Shown: positions 8,935 to 16,359, counted from the stretch's first letter. The stretch is DNA of 64,000 nt from Stenomitos frigidus_A (GCF_963877135.1 NZ_CAWNSW010000105.1:132412-196411), one strand, 5' to 3'. Program-made: numbers and translations. The notes: a model not told the origin generated them from the letters alone.

Positions 8935-9045
8935 ATGGAACCATTGAATGGTGTAGACATGGTTTTAGGAGGATTAGCGATCGCCATTTTTGCGAGTGGG
9001 CTTTTGATGCTGGTGTTGGGAGCCTGGTCTGCAAGGGATAAATGA
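8935..9045 (+). CDS. small single-pass membrane protein (36 aa), unknown
   Basis: A 36-codon frame begins MEPLNGVDMVLGG, continues with one hydrophobic segment of about 20 residues (LAIAIFASGLLMLVLGAW) and ends SARDK. A good Shine-Dalgarno sequence (CGGAGAG, 8923-8929) precedes the ATG by 5-6 nt. Its size and topology are those of the tiny subunits of photosystems, cytochrome b6f and NDH-1, but I cannot match it to PetG, PetL, PetM, PetN, PsbM, PsaM or Psb30 by sequence. It lies 60 bp after the apcE terminator on the same strand. A real gene is likely from the ribosome binding site plus the clean hydrophobic pattern; the function is unknown. Confidence 0.6.
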   Translation: MEPLNGVDMVLGGLAIAIFASGLLMLVLGAWSARDK

Positions 9046-9186
9046 ACCGATGGCTCTTTAGTATTCATACCGTGTTGCGAGGGTAGTTTTGCTAACTGCG
9101 ACGACCAGTCATTGGGCGTATGGGTCTGTAATTCAGCACTCCAACGATGATCGTATTACATCGATTTCAAGATGAGACTTAGGACT

Positions 9187-9270
9187 GACGCAAACCTTGG
9201 AGGTTTTAACCGGAAATCAACCATCGCCAGAGATGTTAGACCTCCGAGGTTTTGAAAACCTCGGAGGTCT
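9187..9270. repeat. palindromic repeat, CCTCCGAGG family, copies 1-2
   Basis: A half copy (GACGCAAACCTTGGAGGTTTT) is followed at 9238-9270 by a perfect 33-bp palindrome whose arms read AGACCTCCGAGGTTTT around a single central base. The same core occurs at 9620, 11056-11130 and 16070 in this window. The rest of the 9046-9309 spacer has no visible gene. Confidence 0.85.
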
Positions 9271-9309
9271 TGCCTAGCTCTAAAATAAAGGGTGGGCATT
9301 GCTTGATGC

Positions 9310-9549
9310 TCATGACTCCGCGATGATGCGGGCGTTGATCAGGGTAAAGATGCGATCGAGTTCGGTGATGCCTGCCAATTCAGCTTCTTCTTGCGCGGTC
9401 AGGGTGTTGGCTTTTTGTTGGTCGATGAGGGCTTCGAGGCGAGCTTGCAGTTCATCGGTAAACTTGAACAGGTTGAGCCCACGAATGGTCTGAATCGTGA
9501 CACCCGCTTCAACCCAGGAGGAGGGTTGTACCATTGTTTGAGTAATCAT
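9310..9549 (-). CDS. conserved hypothetical protein, small, TA-island associated
   Basis: A 79-residue protein with a beta-like start (GVTIQTIRGL) and two helices (FTDELQARLEALIDQQKA, then TAQEEAELAGITELDRIFTLINARIIAES). I do not know its function. The gene is real or recently real because a diverged second copy of the same protein is found in decay at 10543-10714. It lies just upstream of a PIN toxin pair and may belong to the same accessory island. There is no membrane segment or catalytic motif. Confidence 0.6.
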   Translation of the reverse strand: MITQTMVQPSSWVEAGVTIQTIRGLNLFKFTDELQARLEALIDQQKANTLTAQEEAELAGITELDRIFTLINARIIAES

Positions 9550-9619
9550 ACCTGTTCACTCAGCAGCTAACTATTTTTATCTTATCGTTCTTGCTTCATC
9601 TGGCTGCTATCGTCCATCA

Positions 9620-9646
9620 CTGACGCAAACCTCGGAGGTTTAAGCC
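9620..9646. repeat. palindromic repeat, CCTCCGAGG family, copy 3
   Basis: The sequence CTGACGCAAACCTCGGAGG plus TTTAAGCC shares its left flank (TGACGCAAACCT) with the copy at 9187, so the repeated unit is longer than the palindrome core. It lies between the 79-residue gene and the end of the PIN toxin gene. Confidence 0.7.
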
Positions 9647-9718
9647 ACCAATCCAGCCGTGACCAACGTGGTGCCTGAAATCTCCGATGTGTTGGTCAAT
9701 ATGCTTAAGTTCTATGAC

Positions 9719-10129
9719 TCATCTCAAGAGAGCAATGAAACCCGCTTGTTCAAAATGCTTGTCGTGGGTCAGCGCTTCCAGAAGCTTTTGTTGCTGCATG
9801 GTGAGAAACGAGGCACAGTCGGTATGGCTCCACGCTTGATCAAGGCGTTCTTCGTAAAACGTCAGCGCGTTGTTGAATAATTCACTGGTTTGAGGCACAA
9901 CCTCGATCGCGGAGTCAGTTCTGATATCTTGCATCAGAGCAACTGTTGTTTTTCTCAGACCTAATCCCTTCCTGGAGAACGAGTTTAAGACTTCAGTTAA
10001 GACCATTTCACTGGTAACAAGCTTGAGCGGTGCTAGAGAAGCAGAAACGACTGCTGCGTGGTGATGCAAATCATCGGCTGGGTTGACCAGGGCAATCCAG
10101 TAACCTGCATCCGCAAAGATGGTTCTCAT
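9719..10129 (-). CDS. PIN-domain ribonuclease toxin (VapC-like)
   Basis: This 136-residue PIN protein starts MRTIFADAGYWIALVNPADD. The acidic metal-binding residues are visible: D7 in the first strand, E46 (VLTEVLN) and D104 (SHTDCASF), with ALTHDKHFEQAGF at the end. PIN toxins cleave RNA in the cytoplasm and are held inactive by a co-transcribed antitoxin. The frame extends to 10246, but the ATG at 10129 overlaps the stop of the antitoxin gene by 4 bp (ATGA), which is the classic coupled arrangement. This is the only intact toxin-antitoxin pair in the window. Confidence 0.85.
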   Translation of the reverse strand: MRTIFADAGYWIALVNPADDLHHHAAVVSASLAPLKLVTSEMVLTEVLNSFSRKGLGLRKTTVALMQDIRTDSAIEVVPQTSELFNNALTFYEERLDQAWSHTDCASFLTMQQQKLLEALTHDKHFEQAGFIALLR

Positions 10130-10449
10130 TCGTCCTCTTTCGGTGAGCCGTACAGATAGTGATCCACGTTCTTCGACAAATCTTTGGGTAGTTTCGCCCA
10201 CTCTTCGGGAGGCACCTGCGCTGAAATTTCCGCTACTCGTTCCCAAATGGGGCGCTTGTGAGATGGTTGGTTTTCTGCCAAAGATTGACTACTGATGATA
10301 GGTGGCTGAGTCTGCTCAGGTATTGGGCTGGCTAAGTCAGTCAGCAGCACAATGATTCTGACCCGACCGGGATGAGCCACCGGCAGCGGCTGATCCAACG
10401 CGAGTTGTCCGTAGGCATCGATCGTTCCAGTGGCTTCAATCGCTTGCAT
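10126..10449 (-). CDS. antitoxin partner of PIN toxin
   Basis: The 107-residue protein starts MQAIEATGTIDAYGQLALDQ; the strand-rich N-terminus (GTID..GQL.LD..LP...RVRIIVLL) is the swapped-hairpin-like DNA-binding type common in cyanobacterial VapB-like antitoxins. The C-terminal half (KRPIWERVAEISAQVPPEEW) is the predicted toxin-binding helix. It is placed directly upstream of the PIN gene with a 4-bp overlap. The frame is open to 10530, but the extra 27 residues are not family-like. It is likely autoregulatory as the TA complex. Confidence 0.72.
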   Translation of the reverse strand: MQAIEATGTIDAYGQLALDQPLPVAHPGRVRIIVLLTDLASPIPEQTQPPIISSQSLAENQPSHKRPIWERVAEISAQVPPEEWAKLPKDLSKNVDHYLYGSPKEDE

Positions 10450-10542
10450 GAGTCTAAAACAGATGGAGTCTGACGAAATTTTAACAGGAGGGCAAGGCTG
10501 AAGTGTGGGAAGCTGAGGTGTAAGGTGCATTGCTCACTCTAC

Positions 10543-10714
10543 TCATGATTCAGCGATAATGCGGGCGTTGATCACGGTAAAGATACGATCGGGTTCCGTC
10601 ATACCTGCCAATTCGGCTTCTTTCTGCGCAGTCAGGGTATGAGCTTTTAGTTGATCGCGTAGGATCTCTAAACCGAATCGCATTACGAATAGTGATAGTT
10701 ACAGCGTTGCCCAT
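10543..10714 (-). pseudogene. decayed second copy of the 79-aa gene at 9310-9549
   Basis: In the reverse frame ending at the stop at 10543-10545, the sequence reads ...HTLTAQKEAELAGMTEPDRIF...ARIIAES, nearly identical to the C-terminus of the 79-residue protein encoded at 9310-9549. The N-terminal part (NAVTITIRNAIRF) is in another frame, so at least one frameshift separates the halves. The upstream end is fused to the truncated toxin at 10699-10764. This is a relic of a local duplication. Confidence 0.8.
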
Positions 10715-10764
10715 TGGTTAAAATCCTCAAAGGCAGATGCTTCAAAGCTAATCCGCCGACTCAT
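10699..10764 (-). pseudogene. YoeB/Txe-type toxin, truncated after 21 codons
   Basis: The frame starts at an ATG (10764) overlapping the antitoxin stop by 4 bp and reads MSRRISFEASAFEDFNQWAT, then L and a stop. YoeB/Txe toxins begin with such a sequence (first strand, then helix with E/DF..W) and run to about 85 residues; the rest, including the catalytic C-terminal residues, is gone. The stop arises where the sequence joins the decayed copy of the 79-residue gene. The toxin is therefore dead. Confidence 0.8.
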
Positions 10765-10985
10765 TCAAGTCCCTCAAGGCTGACCGTAATGAGGTTAGTG
10801 CCATTTTCAGCGTTTTCTATTGCTTCAAGTAAGCGCCTTTGATTTGCCTCAGAGCGAGAGAGATAAGCCGTTTCATCAATATCGTAGACAATAATCTCAA
10901 TTTCTTTGTCTTGAAAAAGAGTCTTAAGTGATTCTAGAAAATGGTGATCCAGGTCTTTGGCATTGAGGCGATATGAGGTTTGCAT
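10761..10985 (-). CDS. orphan antitoxin of a YoeB/Txe-type module
   Basis: The 74-residue protein starts MQTSYRLNAKDLDHHFLESL, with a short strand-helix-strand fold (KEIEIIVYDIDETAYL) and a C-terminal acidic helix (RRLLEAIENAENG...SLEGLE). It resembles the cyanobacterial antitoxins found upstream of YoeB/Txe toxins. Its partner gene starts inside its stop codon but is cut short, so this antitoxin has no local toxin left. An upstream in-frame ATG at 11018 adds 11 residues without a better start context. Confidence 0.75.
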   Translation of the reverse strand: MQTSYRLNAKDLDHHFLESLKTLFQDKEIEIIVYDIDETAYLSRSEANQRRLLEAIENAENGTNLITVSLEGLE

Positions 10986-11055
10986 CGTCGTCGAACCGCC
11001 AGTCGTAATGTTGTCCATTATAAATGGCAGAGCTTAGGGTTTAAATTGCTTCGAT

Positions 11056-11130
11056 CGATCGGCTTAAACCTCCGAGGTTTGAACCACGAATCAAGCGTGA
11101 CCAATCGATCGGCTTAAACCTCGGAGGTTT
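11056..11130. repeat. palindromic repeat, CCTCCGAGG family, copies 4-5 (direct repeat)
   Basis: Two 25-bp direct copies (11056-11080 and 11106-11130) share CGATCGGCTTAAACCTC and end GAGGTTT; each contains the AAACCTCSGAGGTTT palindrome. They lie 42 bp after the end of the nSTAND gene. The related perfect palindrome at 16070 lies upstream of the TIR gene, so the operon is flanked by this repeat family. Confidence 0.8.
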
Positions 11131-11171
11131 TGGTCAATTCCCTCAACTCAAAACCAAAACTCTCCCCCACC

Positions 11172-14100
11172 TTATTGACCTTCCAAGCTTTTCAACTCTG
11201 TTGGTGTAAAAGGATTTTTGCCAGCGCGTAAGGCATCAATCCAGCGTTGCCGTTGCTGCTTTCGCTCCTGGTTTTCAGTGCCAGCGATAAACGCCTGAAA
11301 GTCTTCAATTGCACCCTGGGTATTGCCACTGAGCGCTCTGGCAAGCCCACGGCTGTCTCGAAACTCTATATTTTTAGGCGCGAGCTTAACGGCGGTTTCA
11401 CAAGCTGACAGCACAGCTTTAGCATTGCCCTGTAGGCTGCCAAACCAGCAGAGACTGTTCCAGTTTTGGGCAGAAACGGAATCGATAGAGCGAGGATCGA
11501 GTGTTTGCGCCTGGGTATAGGAATCCATCGCGGCTTTGATGTCGCGCTTGCCGACGAACTCATTGCCTTGAGCCAGAAGCGCGAGCGCTTTGAACTGCTG
11601 CTCTTTGGCGTCTAGCTGAACACCCAATTTGGGATTCCATTTGAGAGCAGTGCGGAGCATGGTCATTGCCTTGTCTACATTGCCTAAGCTTGCCTGCTGC
11701 TCTGCGGTTTTAACCCATGCTTGGGACGCAGTGATGAGATTGGCAGTAGTTTGGCACACTGGAAGCGTCGCTAGCTCTTCAGGATGGCTGCTCAAGTAAG
11801 CATCAAGCCAGCTACAGCCCCTTGCCATCAAATCATCCAGGTTCAGATTCCACAGCTTCACCGTGTTGTCATCACTGCCCGTCGCCAGGGTTTTGCCGTC
11901 CGGGCTGAAACTCACGCTCAAGACACTGCTGCTGTGCCCTTTGAGCGTTTGCAACTCCCGCCCCGCCTGCACGTCCCACAGCTTCACCGTGTTGTCCGCA
12001 CTGCCCGTCGCCAGGGTTTTGCCGTCCGGGCTGAAACTCACGCTCCAGACACTGCTGCTGTGCCCTTTGAGCGTTTGCAACTCCCGCCCCGCCTGCACGT
12101 CCCACAGCTTCACCGTGTTGTCCGCACTGCCCGTCGCCAGGGTTTTGCCGTCCGGGCTGAAACTCACGCTCCAGACACTGCTGCTGTGCCCTTTGAGCGT
12201 TTGCAACTCCCGCCCCGCCTGCACGTCCCACAGCTTCACCGTGTTGTCCGCACTGCCCGTCGCCAGGGTTTTGCCGTCCGGGCTGAAACTCACGCTCCAG
12301 ACACTGCTACTGTGCCCTTTCAGGGTTTGCACCTCGCGGCCCGCCTGCACGTCCCACAGCTTCACCGTGTTGTCCACACTGCCCGTCGCCAGGGTTTTGC
12401 CGTCCGGGCTGAAACTCACGCTATAGACACTGCTGCTGTGCCCTTTGAGCGTTTGCAACTCCCGCCCCGCCTGCACGTCCCACAGCTTCACCGTGTTGTC
12501 ATCACTGCCCGTCGCCAGGGTTTTGCCGTCCGGGCTGAAACTCACGCTCAAGACACTGCTGCTGTGCCCTTCCAGACGATCGTGCTCTTGAACCCCATAG
12601 ACGACCTGACGGAGCGTGGCAATGGCTCGCATGCGCGTATCGGGCTTTAGCATCTTGCCCTTCTCAAGCTGCTGGACTTGCTGCCCCGTTTTAATCGCGG
12701 CGATGAGGGATTCAAGCTCCAGATTGGATGCCAGCAAGTTTTGGGCGGTGACACTTTGAAAGTTAACATCCGCATTCGTTTTCTCATTATCTGCTTCTTG
12801 CTGCTTCTGGAACGCAAACACGGCTGCGCCCACTGCCAGCAGCGACAACAGCCCCAGCCCCGCCAAAAACAGCCGCAGTCGCTTGAGTTCTCGCTTGCGA
12901 TTCGCCTCCTTTTCCGCCGCTTCCTCGTCGCGTGCCGTGACGCTGGCATCCAAAAACTGCATCGTCTGGTCAAAGTTGGGGGCGTAGCGTTCTGCCCAGG
13001 CGGCATTGGGCTGTTGCTCCTGTCGCCAGGTAAGGGCGATCGTCAACTCCGGGTCGCGCAACAGTCCGGCTCGCTGCTGCTGGTAGAGCACGGCTGTATC
13101 TGCCAGCCGTCGATAGATCTGGGCAGACTGGCTCTCTGCCTCCACCCAGCCATCCAGCCGTTGCCACACGCGCATCAGGCTTTCGTGGGAAATATCCAGC
13201 ATGGAGTCAGCTTGCAGGGGGGTGGGCAACGGTGGGGTCAAAAACGTGCCGCTCCGTGTCCGAAAGGCTTCGACGATGGCGATGATGTCTGCGTCGGATG
13301 CATCCGCGATCGCACCCGCATCCCGCAACCGCGTCGGTCGTCGAATGCCGCGCCCATCGGCTCCCTTCTCCGTCAGGCACTGAAACAGCCATGTGGCACG
13401 CTGCCGCGCCTGATCGTCTGGTAACCCGTCGTACAGCTCATCCCCATGCTGCGACAGTGCCCGCTCCATGCCGCCGATCGTTTCGTAGTCCGGCACATCG
13501 ATCGGTTCATTCCCCTCATGGTGTGCCGTCCAGTAGTCCCACGTTCGCATCAGCGCGTGCTGTAAAATGGGCAACTGATCCGGGTTATCGCCCACATCGT
13601 TGAGCAGGCGACTCACCAGACGCGGGGTAATCGTCGCCCCCCCGACCGCCACCGGAGCCTCGATCGCCTGTCGCTGCTGGTCGCGCGTCATGCGGGGAAT
13701 GAGATACTGGCTATCGTTCATCGTTTCGGGCAGATCGCGGAACTGGGCGCACTCACCCAAAAAGTCCGATCGCATCGTCAGCACCACATAGATGGGGAGT
13801 GCCGTCTGTTGCGTTGCCTCCAGCAGCAGCTTCACAAACGCCGCTGCCTCATCCCCCGCATCCTCGCTGGACGACTGTTGCTTAAACCGAAACAATTCCT
13901 CAAACTGATCCACCACTACCAGCAAATTTTCATCGTCTGGCAACCGCGACTGCTGCACCGCTTCTACCAACCCCAGCGCGCCCCGTCGCAGCACCGTCTC
14001 CGTGATAATCGTTTGCAGGCGCTGGTCTTCCCCATCAGAACCGAACACATCTGTATGGTTCAAGGCCTCTGCCAGGTTCGCGATCGGTGCGTTCCCTGGT

Positions 14101-14357
14101 CGCAGCAGCGCCACTCGCCAGTTTGACCCCACGCCTGCCATAAAGCCGCTGTAGAGTGCAGGCAGCAGTCCCGCTCGTACCAGCGACGACTTGCCGCTAC
14201 CCGATGTGCCCACCACTGCCAGAAAGCGGCGCGATCGCAGCCGTCGCAACAGTTCATCCGTTTGCCCTTCGCGCCCAAAGAACAGGTGGTCTTCCTCAGC
14301 TTCAAAGGGTCGCAGCCCTGGAAAGGGATTGGTGCGGGTCTGGGTGCCAATCGTCAT
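11172..14357 (-). CDS. nSTAND NTPase with membrane helix, six WD40 repeats and TPR-like tail (putative immune receptor)
   Basis: The 1061-residue protein opens with the nSTAND1-type start NPFPGLRPFEAEEDHLFFGRE (residues 10-30). Walker A is GTSGSGKSS (50-58) and Walker B ends LLVVVDQFEE (D150). A winged-helix-like region and HESLMRVW (391-398) follow. One membrane helix lies at about 494-516. Six 42-residue WD40 repeats, almost identical to each other, begin at residue 595. The C-terminal ~180 residues look like TPRs (LDPRSIDSVSAQNW, KLAPKNIEFRDSRG). STAND proteins are signal-sensing switches: ligand binding by the repeats allows ATP-driven oligomerisation, which activates an effector. The effector is probably the TIR protein encoded upstream, whose stop overlaps this ATG by 4 bp. 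The ligand and the role in defence are inferred. Confidence 0.88.
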   Translation of the reverse strand: MTIGTQTRTNPFPGLRPFEAEEDHLFFGREGQTDELLRRLRSRRFLAVVGTSGSGKSSLVRAGLLPALYSGFMAGVGSNWRVALLRPGNAPIANLAEALNHTDVFGSDGEDQRLQTIITETVLRRGALGLVEAVQQSRLPDDENLLVVVDQFEELFRFKQQSSSEDAGDEAAAFVKLLLEATQQTALPIYVVLTMRSDFLGECAQFRDLPETMNDSQYLIPRMTRDQQRQAIEAPVAVGGATITPRLVSRLLNDVGDNPDQLPILQHALMRTWDYWTAHHEGNEPIDVPDYETIGGMERALSQHGDELYDGLPDDQARQRATWLFQCLTEKGADGRGIRRPTRLRDAGAIADASDADIIAIVEAFRTRSGTFLTPPLPTPLQADSMLDISHESLMRVWQRLDGWVEAESQSAQIYRRLADTAVLYQQQRAGLLRDPELTIALTWRQEQQPNAAWAERYAPNFDQTMQFLDASVTARDEEAAEKEANRKRELKRLRLFLAGLGLLSLLAVGAAVFAFQKQQEADNEKTNADVNFQSVTAQNLLASNLELESLIAAIKTGQQVQQLEKGKMLKPDTRMRAIATLRQVVYGVQEHDRLEGHSSSVLSVSFSPDGKTLATGSDDNTVKLWDVQAGRELQTLKGHSSSVYSVSFSPDGKTLATGSVDNTVKLWDVQAGREVQTLKGHSSSVWSVSFSPDGKTLATGSADNTVKLWDVQAGRELQTLKGHSSSVWSVSFSPDGKTLATGSADNTVKLWDVQAGRELQTLKGHSSSVWSVSFSPDGKTLATGSADNTVKLWDVQAGRELQTLKGHSSSVLSVSFSPDGKTLATGSDDNTVKLWNLNLDDLMARGCSWLDAYLSSHPEELATLPVCQTTANLITASQAWVKTAEQQASLGNVDKAMTMLRTALKWNPKLGVQLDAKEQQFKALALLAQGNEFVGKRDIKAAMDSYTQAQTLDPRSIDSVSAQNWNSLCWFGSLQGNAKAVLSACETAVKLAPKNIEFRDSRGLARALSGNTQGAIEDFQAFIAGTENQERKQQRQRWIDALRAGKNPFTPTELKSLEGQ
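11836..12575 (-). repeat. six tandem 126-bp WD40-coding repeats
   Basis: Units of 126 bp start at 12575, 12449, 12323, 12197, 12071 and 11945. Each encodes LxGHSSSVxSVSFSPDGKTL then ATGSxDNTVKLWDVQAGRE. The units are nearly identical at the DNA level, including third codon positions; two adjacent ones (12197-12072 and 12071-11946) appear identical. Amino-acid differences fall at three places: the residue after HSSSV (L,Y,W,W,W,L), the residue after ATGS (D,V,A,A,A,D) and RE[L/V]QT. Confidence 0.95.
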
Positions 14358-15919
14358 CGGTGCTGTCCTCCCTGTGCCTGAGCGATCTGATCCACAAACG
14401 GTGCCAGTGCCGCTGGCGTAAAGGCATCAAAATTCTTGAGGACGATCGCCTCATGGCTTAGCAGCATTTGTTTCTTCGGCGTTTCCGGTGCTGCCACGTA
14501 AATCGCCTTTGCCAGCATAGGCTTGGTACGTCCGTAGCCCGCCACCTTTTGTAAATCCCGCAGTTTGGTACGTAGCCACAGGTCATTGCCGCTGCCGTAG
14601 TAGATTAACACCGCATCACACTCGCAGAGAGTGTCTTGATGCTCCTGCCGCACCGCAGCTTCATCGCCTTCAAACGCGGGTAACATTGGCTCCCAACCGC
14701 GATCGAAGAAGATGTGATTGTAGACAGGCACAACGCTCTCCAGGTCTTTTTGGTCGCAGATGAGGTAGACTCGCACCGTTGCGTCGTCGCTGGAGCCGTT
14801 GTCCAGTCGCGGCGTCGGCGCGGTGAGCCGATCCTGGATGACGGTTTTAAGCGCCTCAATGCCCGTTTGCAGCCAGTCCGGGTCGTTCTGGAGCGATCGA
14901 ATCAATTCCTGCTGACGGGCATCCTGCGTTTGTAACCCCACAGGCATCCAGACCAACCGTGAGAACTCTGCACGTTCCCGACGCTGGGCGACTGCCAGAT
15001 CATGCTGTAGCGCAATCAGCGATCGCTCCGCATCCTCTGGAATCATGCCGTAGCGCGACCCAACCAGATGAATGGAGAGCTTGCACCGCGCCAGGTTCTC
15101 CGTCACCACCCGCTCAAAGTCAGGATAATAGGTGGGCAACGTTTGGTCGGGCAACACCAGATGTCCCCGCTGCTGCAGCTCTCGCTTAATCTTGTCGCGA
15201 TCGTCCTGCAAATCGTAGCTCGTTTCTGCCAGGTAGACGGCAATACCGCTAGATCCAGCGATCGTGGCGGTCTTACCATTGCTCGCGCTGGCTGGCTCTG
15301 TTAACGCGGTCTGAGCACCATTTCCTTGAGTGGTGACCTCCGGAGGGGTTACCACCTCCACTCGCGAGAGCGCTTCCAAAAGCTGACAGATGTCGTATGC
15401 CAGGTCAGACAGTTTAGCCCAGTACCGCTGCTCTGCCTCAGACCCAAAGATGCGATTAAACATCAGCGGATTCTCGTTGCGATCGCGCTGATAAAACTCA
15501 TAGCCCAGCAGACCTTGTACTTCCTCTGGCTGCCGTTCCAGGGGTACGGGCGTTTTGATCACCTTAAAAATTCGGGCTTTGTCGGCAACCCGCACGCCAC
15601 CTGTCTGACTGGCAGCCGTGTGAAACCCCTTCAGTTCGCGTACACACCACTCCGACTTGATGTAGCGAGGCGAGAAGATCGACACCAGTAACGCCACTTT
15701 CGAGAACTGATCCACGATCGTGTCGGCAAAGTAATCATTGCCTTGCAGTTTCGGATCACGCCAGATACGGGGACGATCGCCCAGCAGTTGGGCTAGCAGT
15801 TTCTCTAATGATTGATGAAAGTCCGAAATCCAGCCCTCTTGCCCCTCCGTTAAGGGTTCATTGTCAATGTGGGCATAGCTGATGAAAATGTCGTTCTCGA
15901 AAGCGGTTTCAACTGTCAT
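14354..15919 (-). CDS. TIR-domain protein with two further C-terminal Rossmann-like domains (putative NADase effector)
   Basis: This 521-residue protein starts MTVETAFENDIFISYAHIDN. Residues 9-185 are a TIR domain: box 1 FISYAHIDNE, the IWRDPKLQGNDYF loop, and the SEWCVRELK helix with the predicted catalytic glutamate E95. TIR domains with this glutamate often cleave NAD+. Residues about 230-375 (VYLAETSYDLQDDRDKIKRE) look like a DUF4062-type or second TIR-like domain. Residues about 388-515 (VRVYLICDQKDLESVVPVYN) form a third such fold. The stop overlaps the start of the nSTAND gene by 4 bp, so both are translated together. The open frame begins at 15961, but the ATG at 15919 directly precedes the TIR fold. 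A role in anti-phage cell suicide is inferred, not shown. Confidence 0.85.
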   Translation of the reverse strand: MTVETAFENDIFISYAHIDNEPLTEGQEGWISDFHQSLEKLLAQLLGDRPRIWRDPKLQGNDYFADTIVDQFSKVALLVSIFSPRYIKSEWCVRELKGFHTAASQTGGVRVADKARIFKVIKTPVPLERQPEEVQGLLGYEFYQRDRNENPLMFNRIFGSEAEQRYWAKLSDLAYDICQLLEALSRVEVVTPPEVTTQGNGAQTALTEPASASNGKTATIAGSSGIAVYLAETSYDLQDDRDKIKRELQQRGHLVLPDQTLPTYYPDFERVVTENLARCKLSIHLVGSRYGMIPEDAERSLIALQHDLAVAQRRERAEFSRLVWMPVGLQTQDARQQELIRSLQNDPDWLQTGIEALKTVIQDRLTAPTPRLDNGSSDDATVRVYLICDQKDLESVVPVYNHIFFDRGWEPMLPAFEGDEAAVRQEHQDTLCECDAVLIYYGSGNDLWLRTKLRDLQKVAGYGRTKPMLAKAIYVAAPETPKKQMLLSHEAIVLKNFDAFTPAALAPFVDQIAQAQGGQHR

Positions 15920-16069
15920 GCGTTTATCCAGACGTGTGCCTTTCAGCACCCTGCCAGCCACCGTAAACCCGCACTCACCTGCAAGGGGTTTCGTGTAAGT
16001 GTCTTAGTCTGCTTTATTCTACAGCCGAAGTGCTTGAGAAAGACACGGGGGCGTGGCAAATGCCCTCTC

Positions 16070-16102
16070 AGACCTCGGAGGTTTTGGAAACCTCCGAGGT
16101 CT
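16070..16102. repeat. palindromic repeat, CCTCCGAGG family, copy 6
   Basis: A 33-bp near-perfect palindrome with 15-bp arms AGACCTCGGAGGTTT and AAACCTCCGAGGTCT around a 3-bp centre. It lies 150 bp upstream of the TIR gene, on the outer side of the TIR-nSTAND operon. Confidence 0.85.
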
Positions 16103-16115
16103 AACCCCCCGCACA

Positions 16116-16350
16116 GTTTCAGTGGCGACATCGGCACCAACGTTGGTGACTTCGACTCAAGCGGTCCTTACCACCAGTCAAGCCGTCCTCACCGCCACTC
16201 AAGCCGTGGTCACTTCAGCACCAACGTTGGTGACTTACGCTCAAACGGTGGTCACTTCCACTCAAGCGTTGGTTACTTACGATGAAGCTGTCGTTACTTA
16301 CGGTTAAGCTGTGGTGACTTACGGTGAAGCGTTCGTGAAGTACGATCGTG
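16116..16350 (+). repeat. 21-bp minisatellite encoding a heptad repeat, interrupted by a stop
   Basis: About eleven imperfect 21-bp units read GTx-ACT-TNN-NCN-CAA-GCN-GTN. In frame they encode heptads such as VTSTQAV, LTTSQAV, VTSAPTL and VTYDEAV. An open frame exists from 16053 (84 residues), but one unit has TAA where its neighbour has GAA (16304-16307 region), after which the heptads continue in the same frame for about 16 more codons. There is no clear ribosome binding site. It is a repeat array that behaves like coding sequence but may not be a gene. Confidence 0.75.
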
Positions 16351-16359
16351 CGCTTTGAG

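Noticed and set aside
11784..12650. Long open frames on the + strand across the WD40 repeats
   Set aside because: They are antisense shadows of the repeated coding units of the nSTAND gene; the repeat period keeps them open.
12678..13424. 248-codon + strand frame opposite the nSTAND ATPase region
   Set aside because: Antisense to a clearly conserved ATPase domain; no ribosome binding site or family match.
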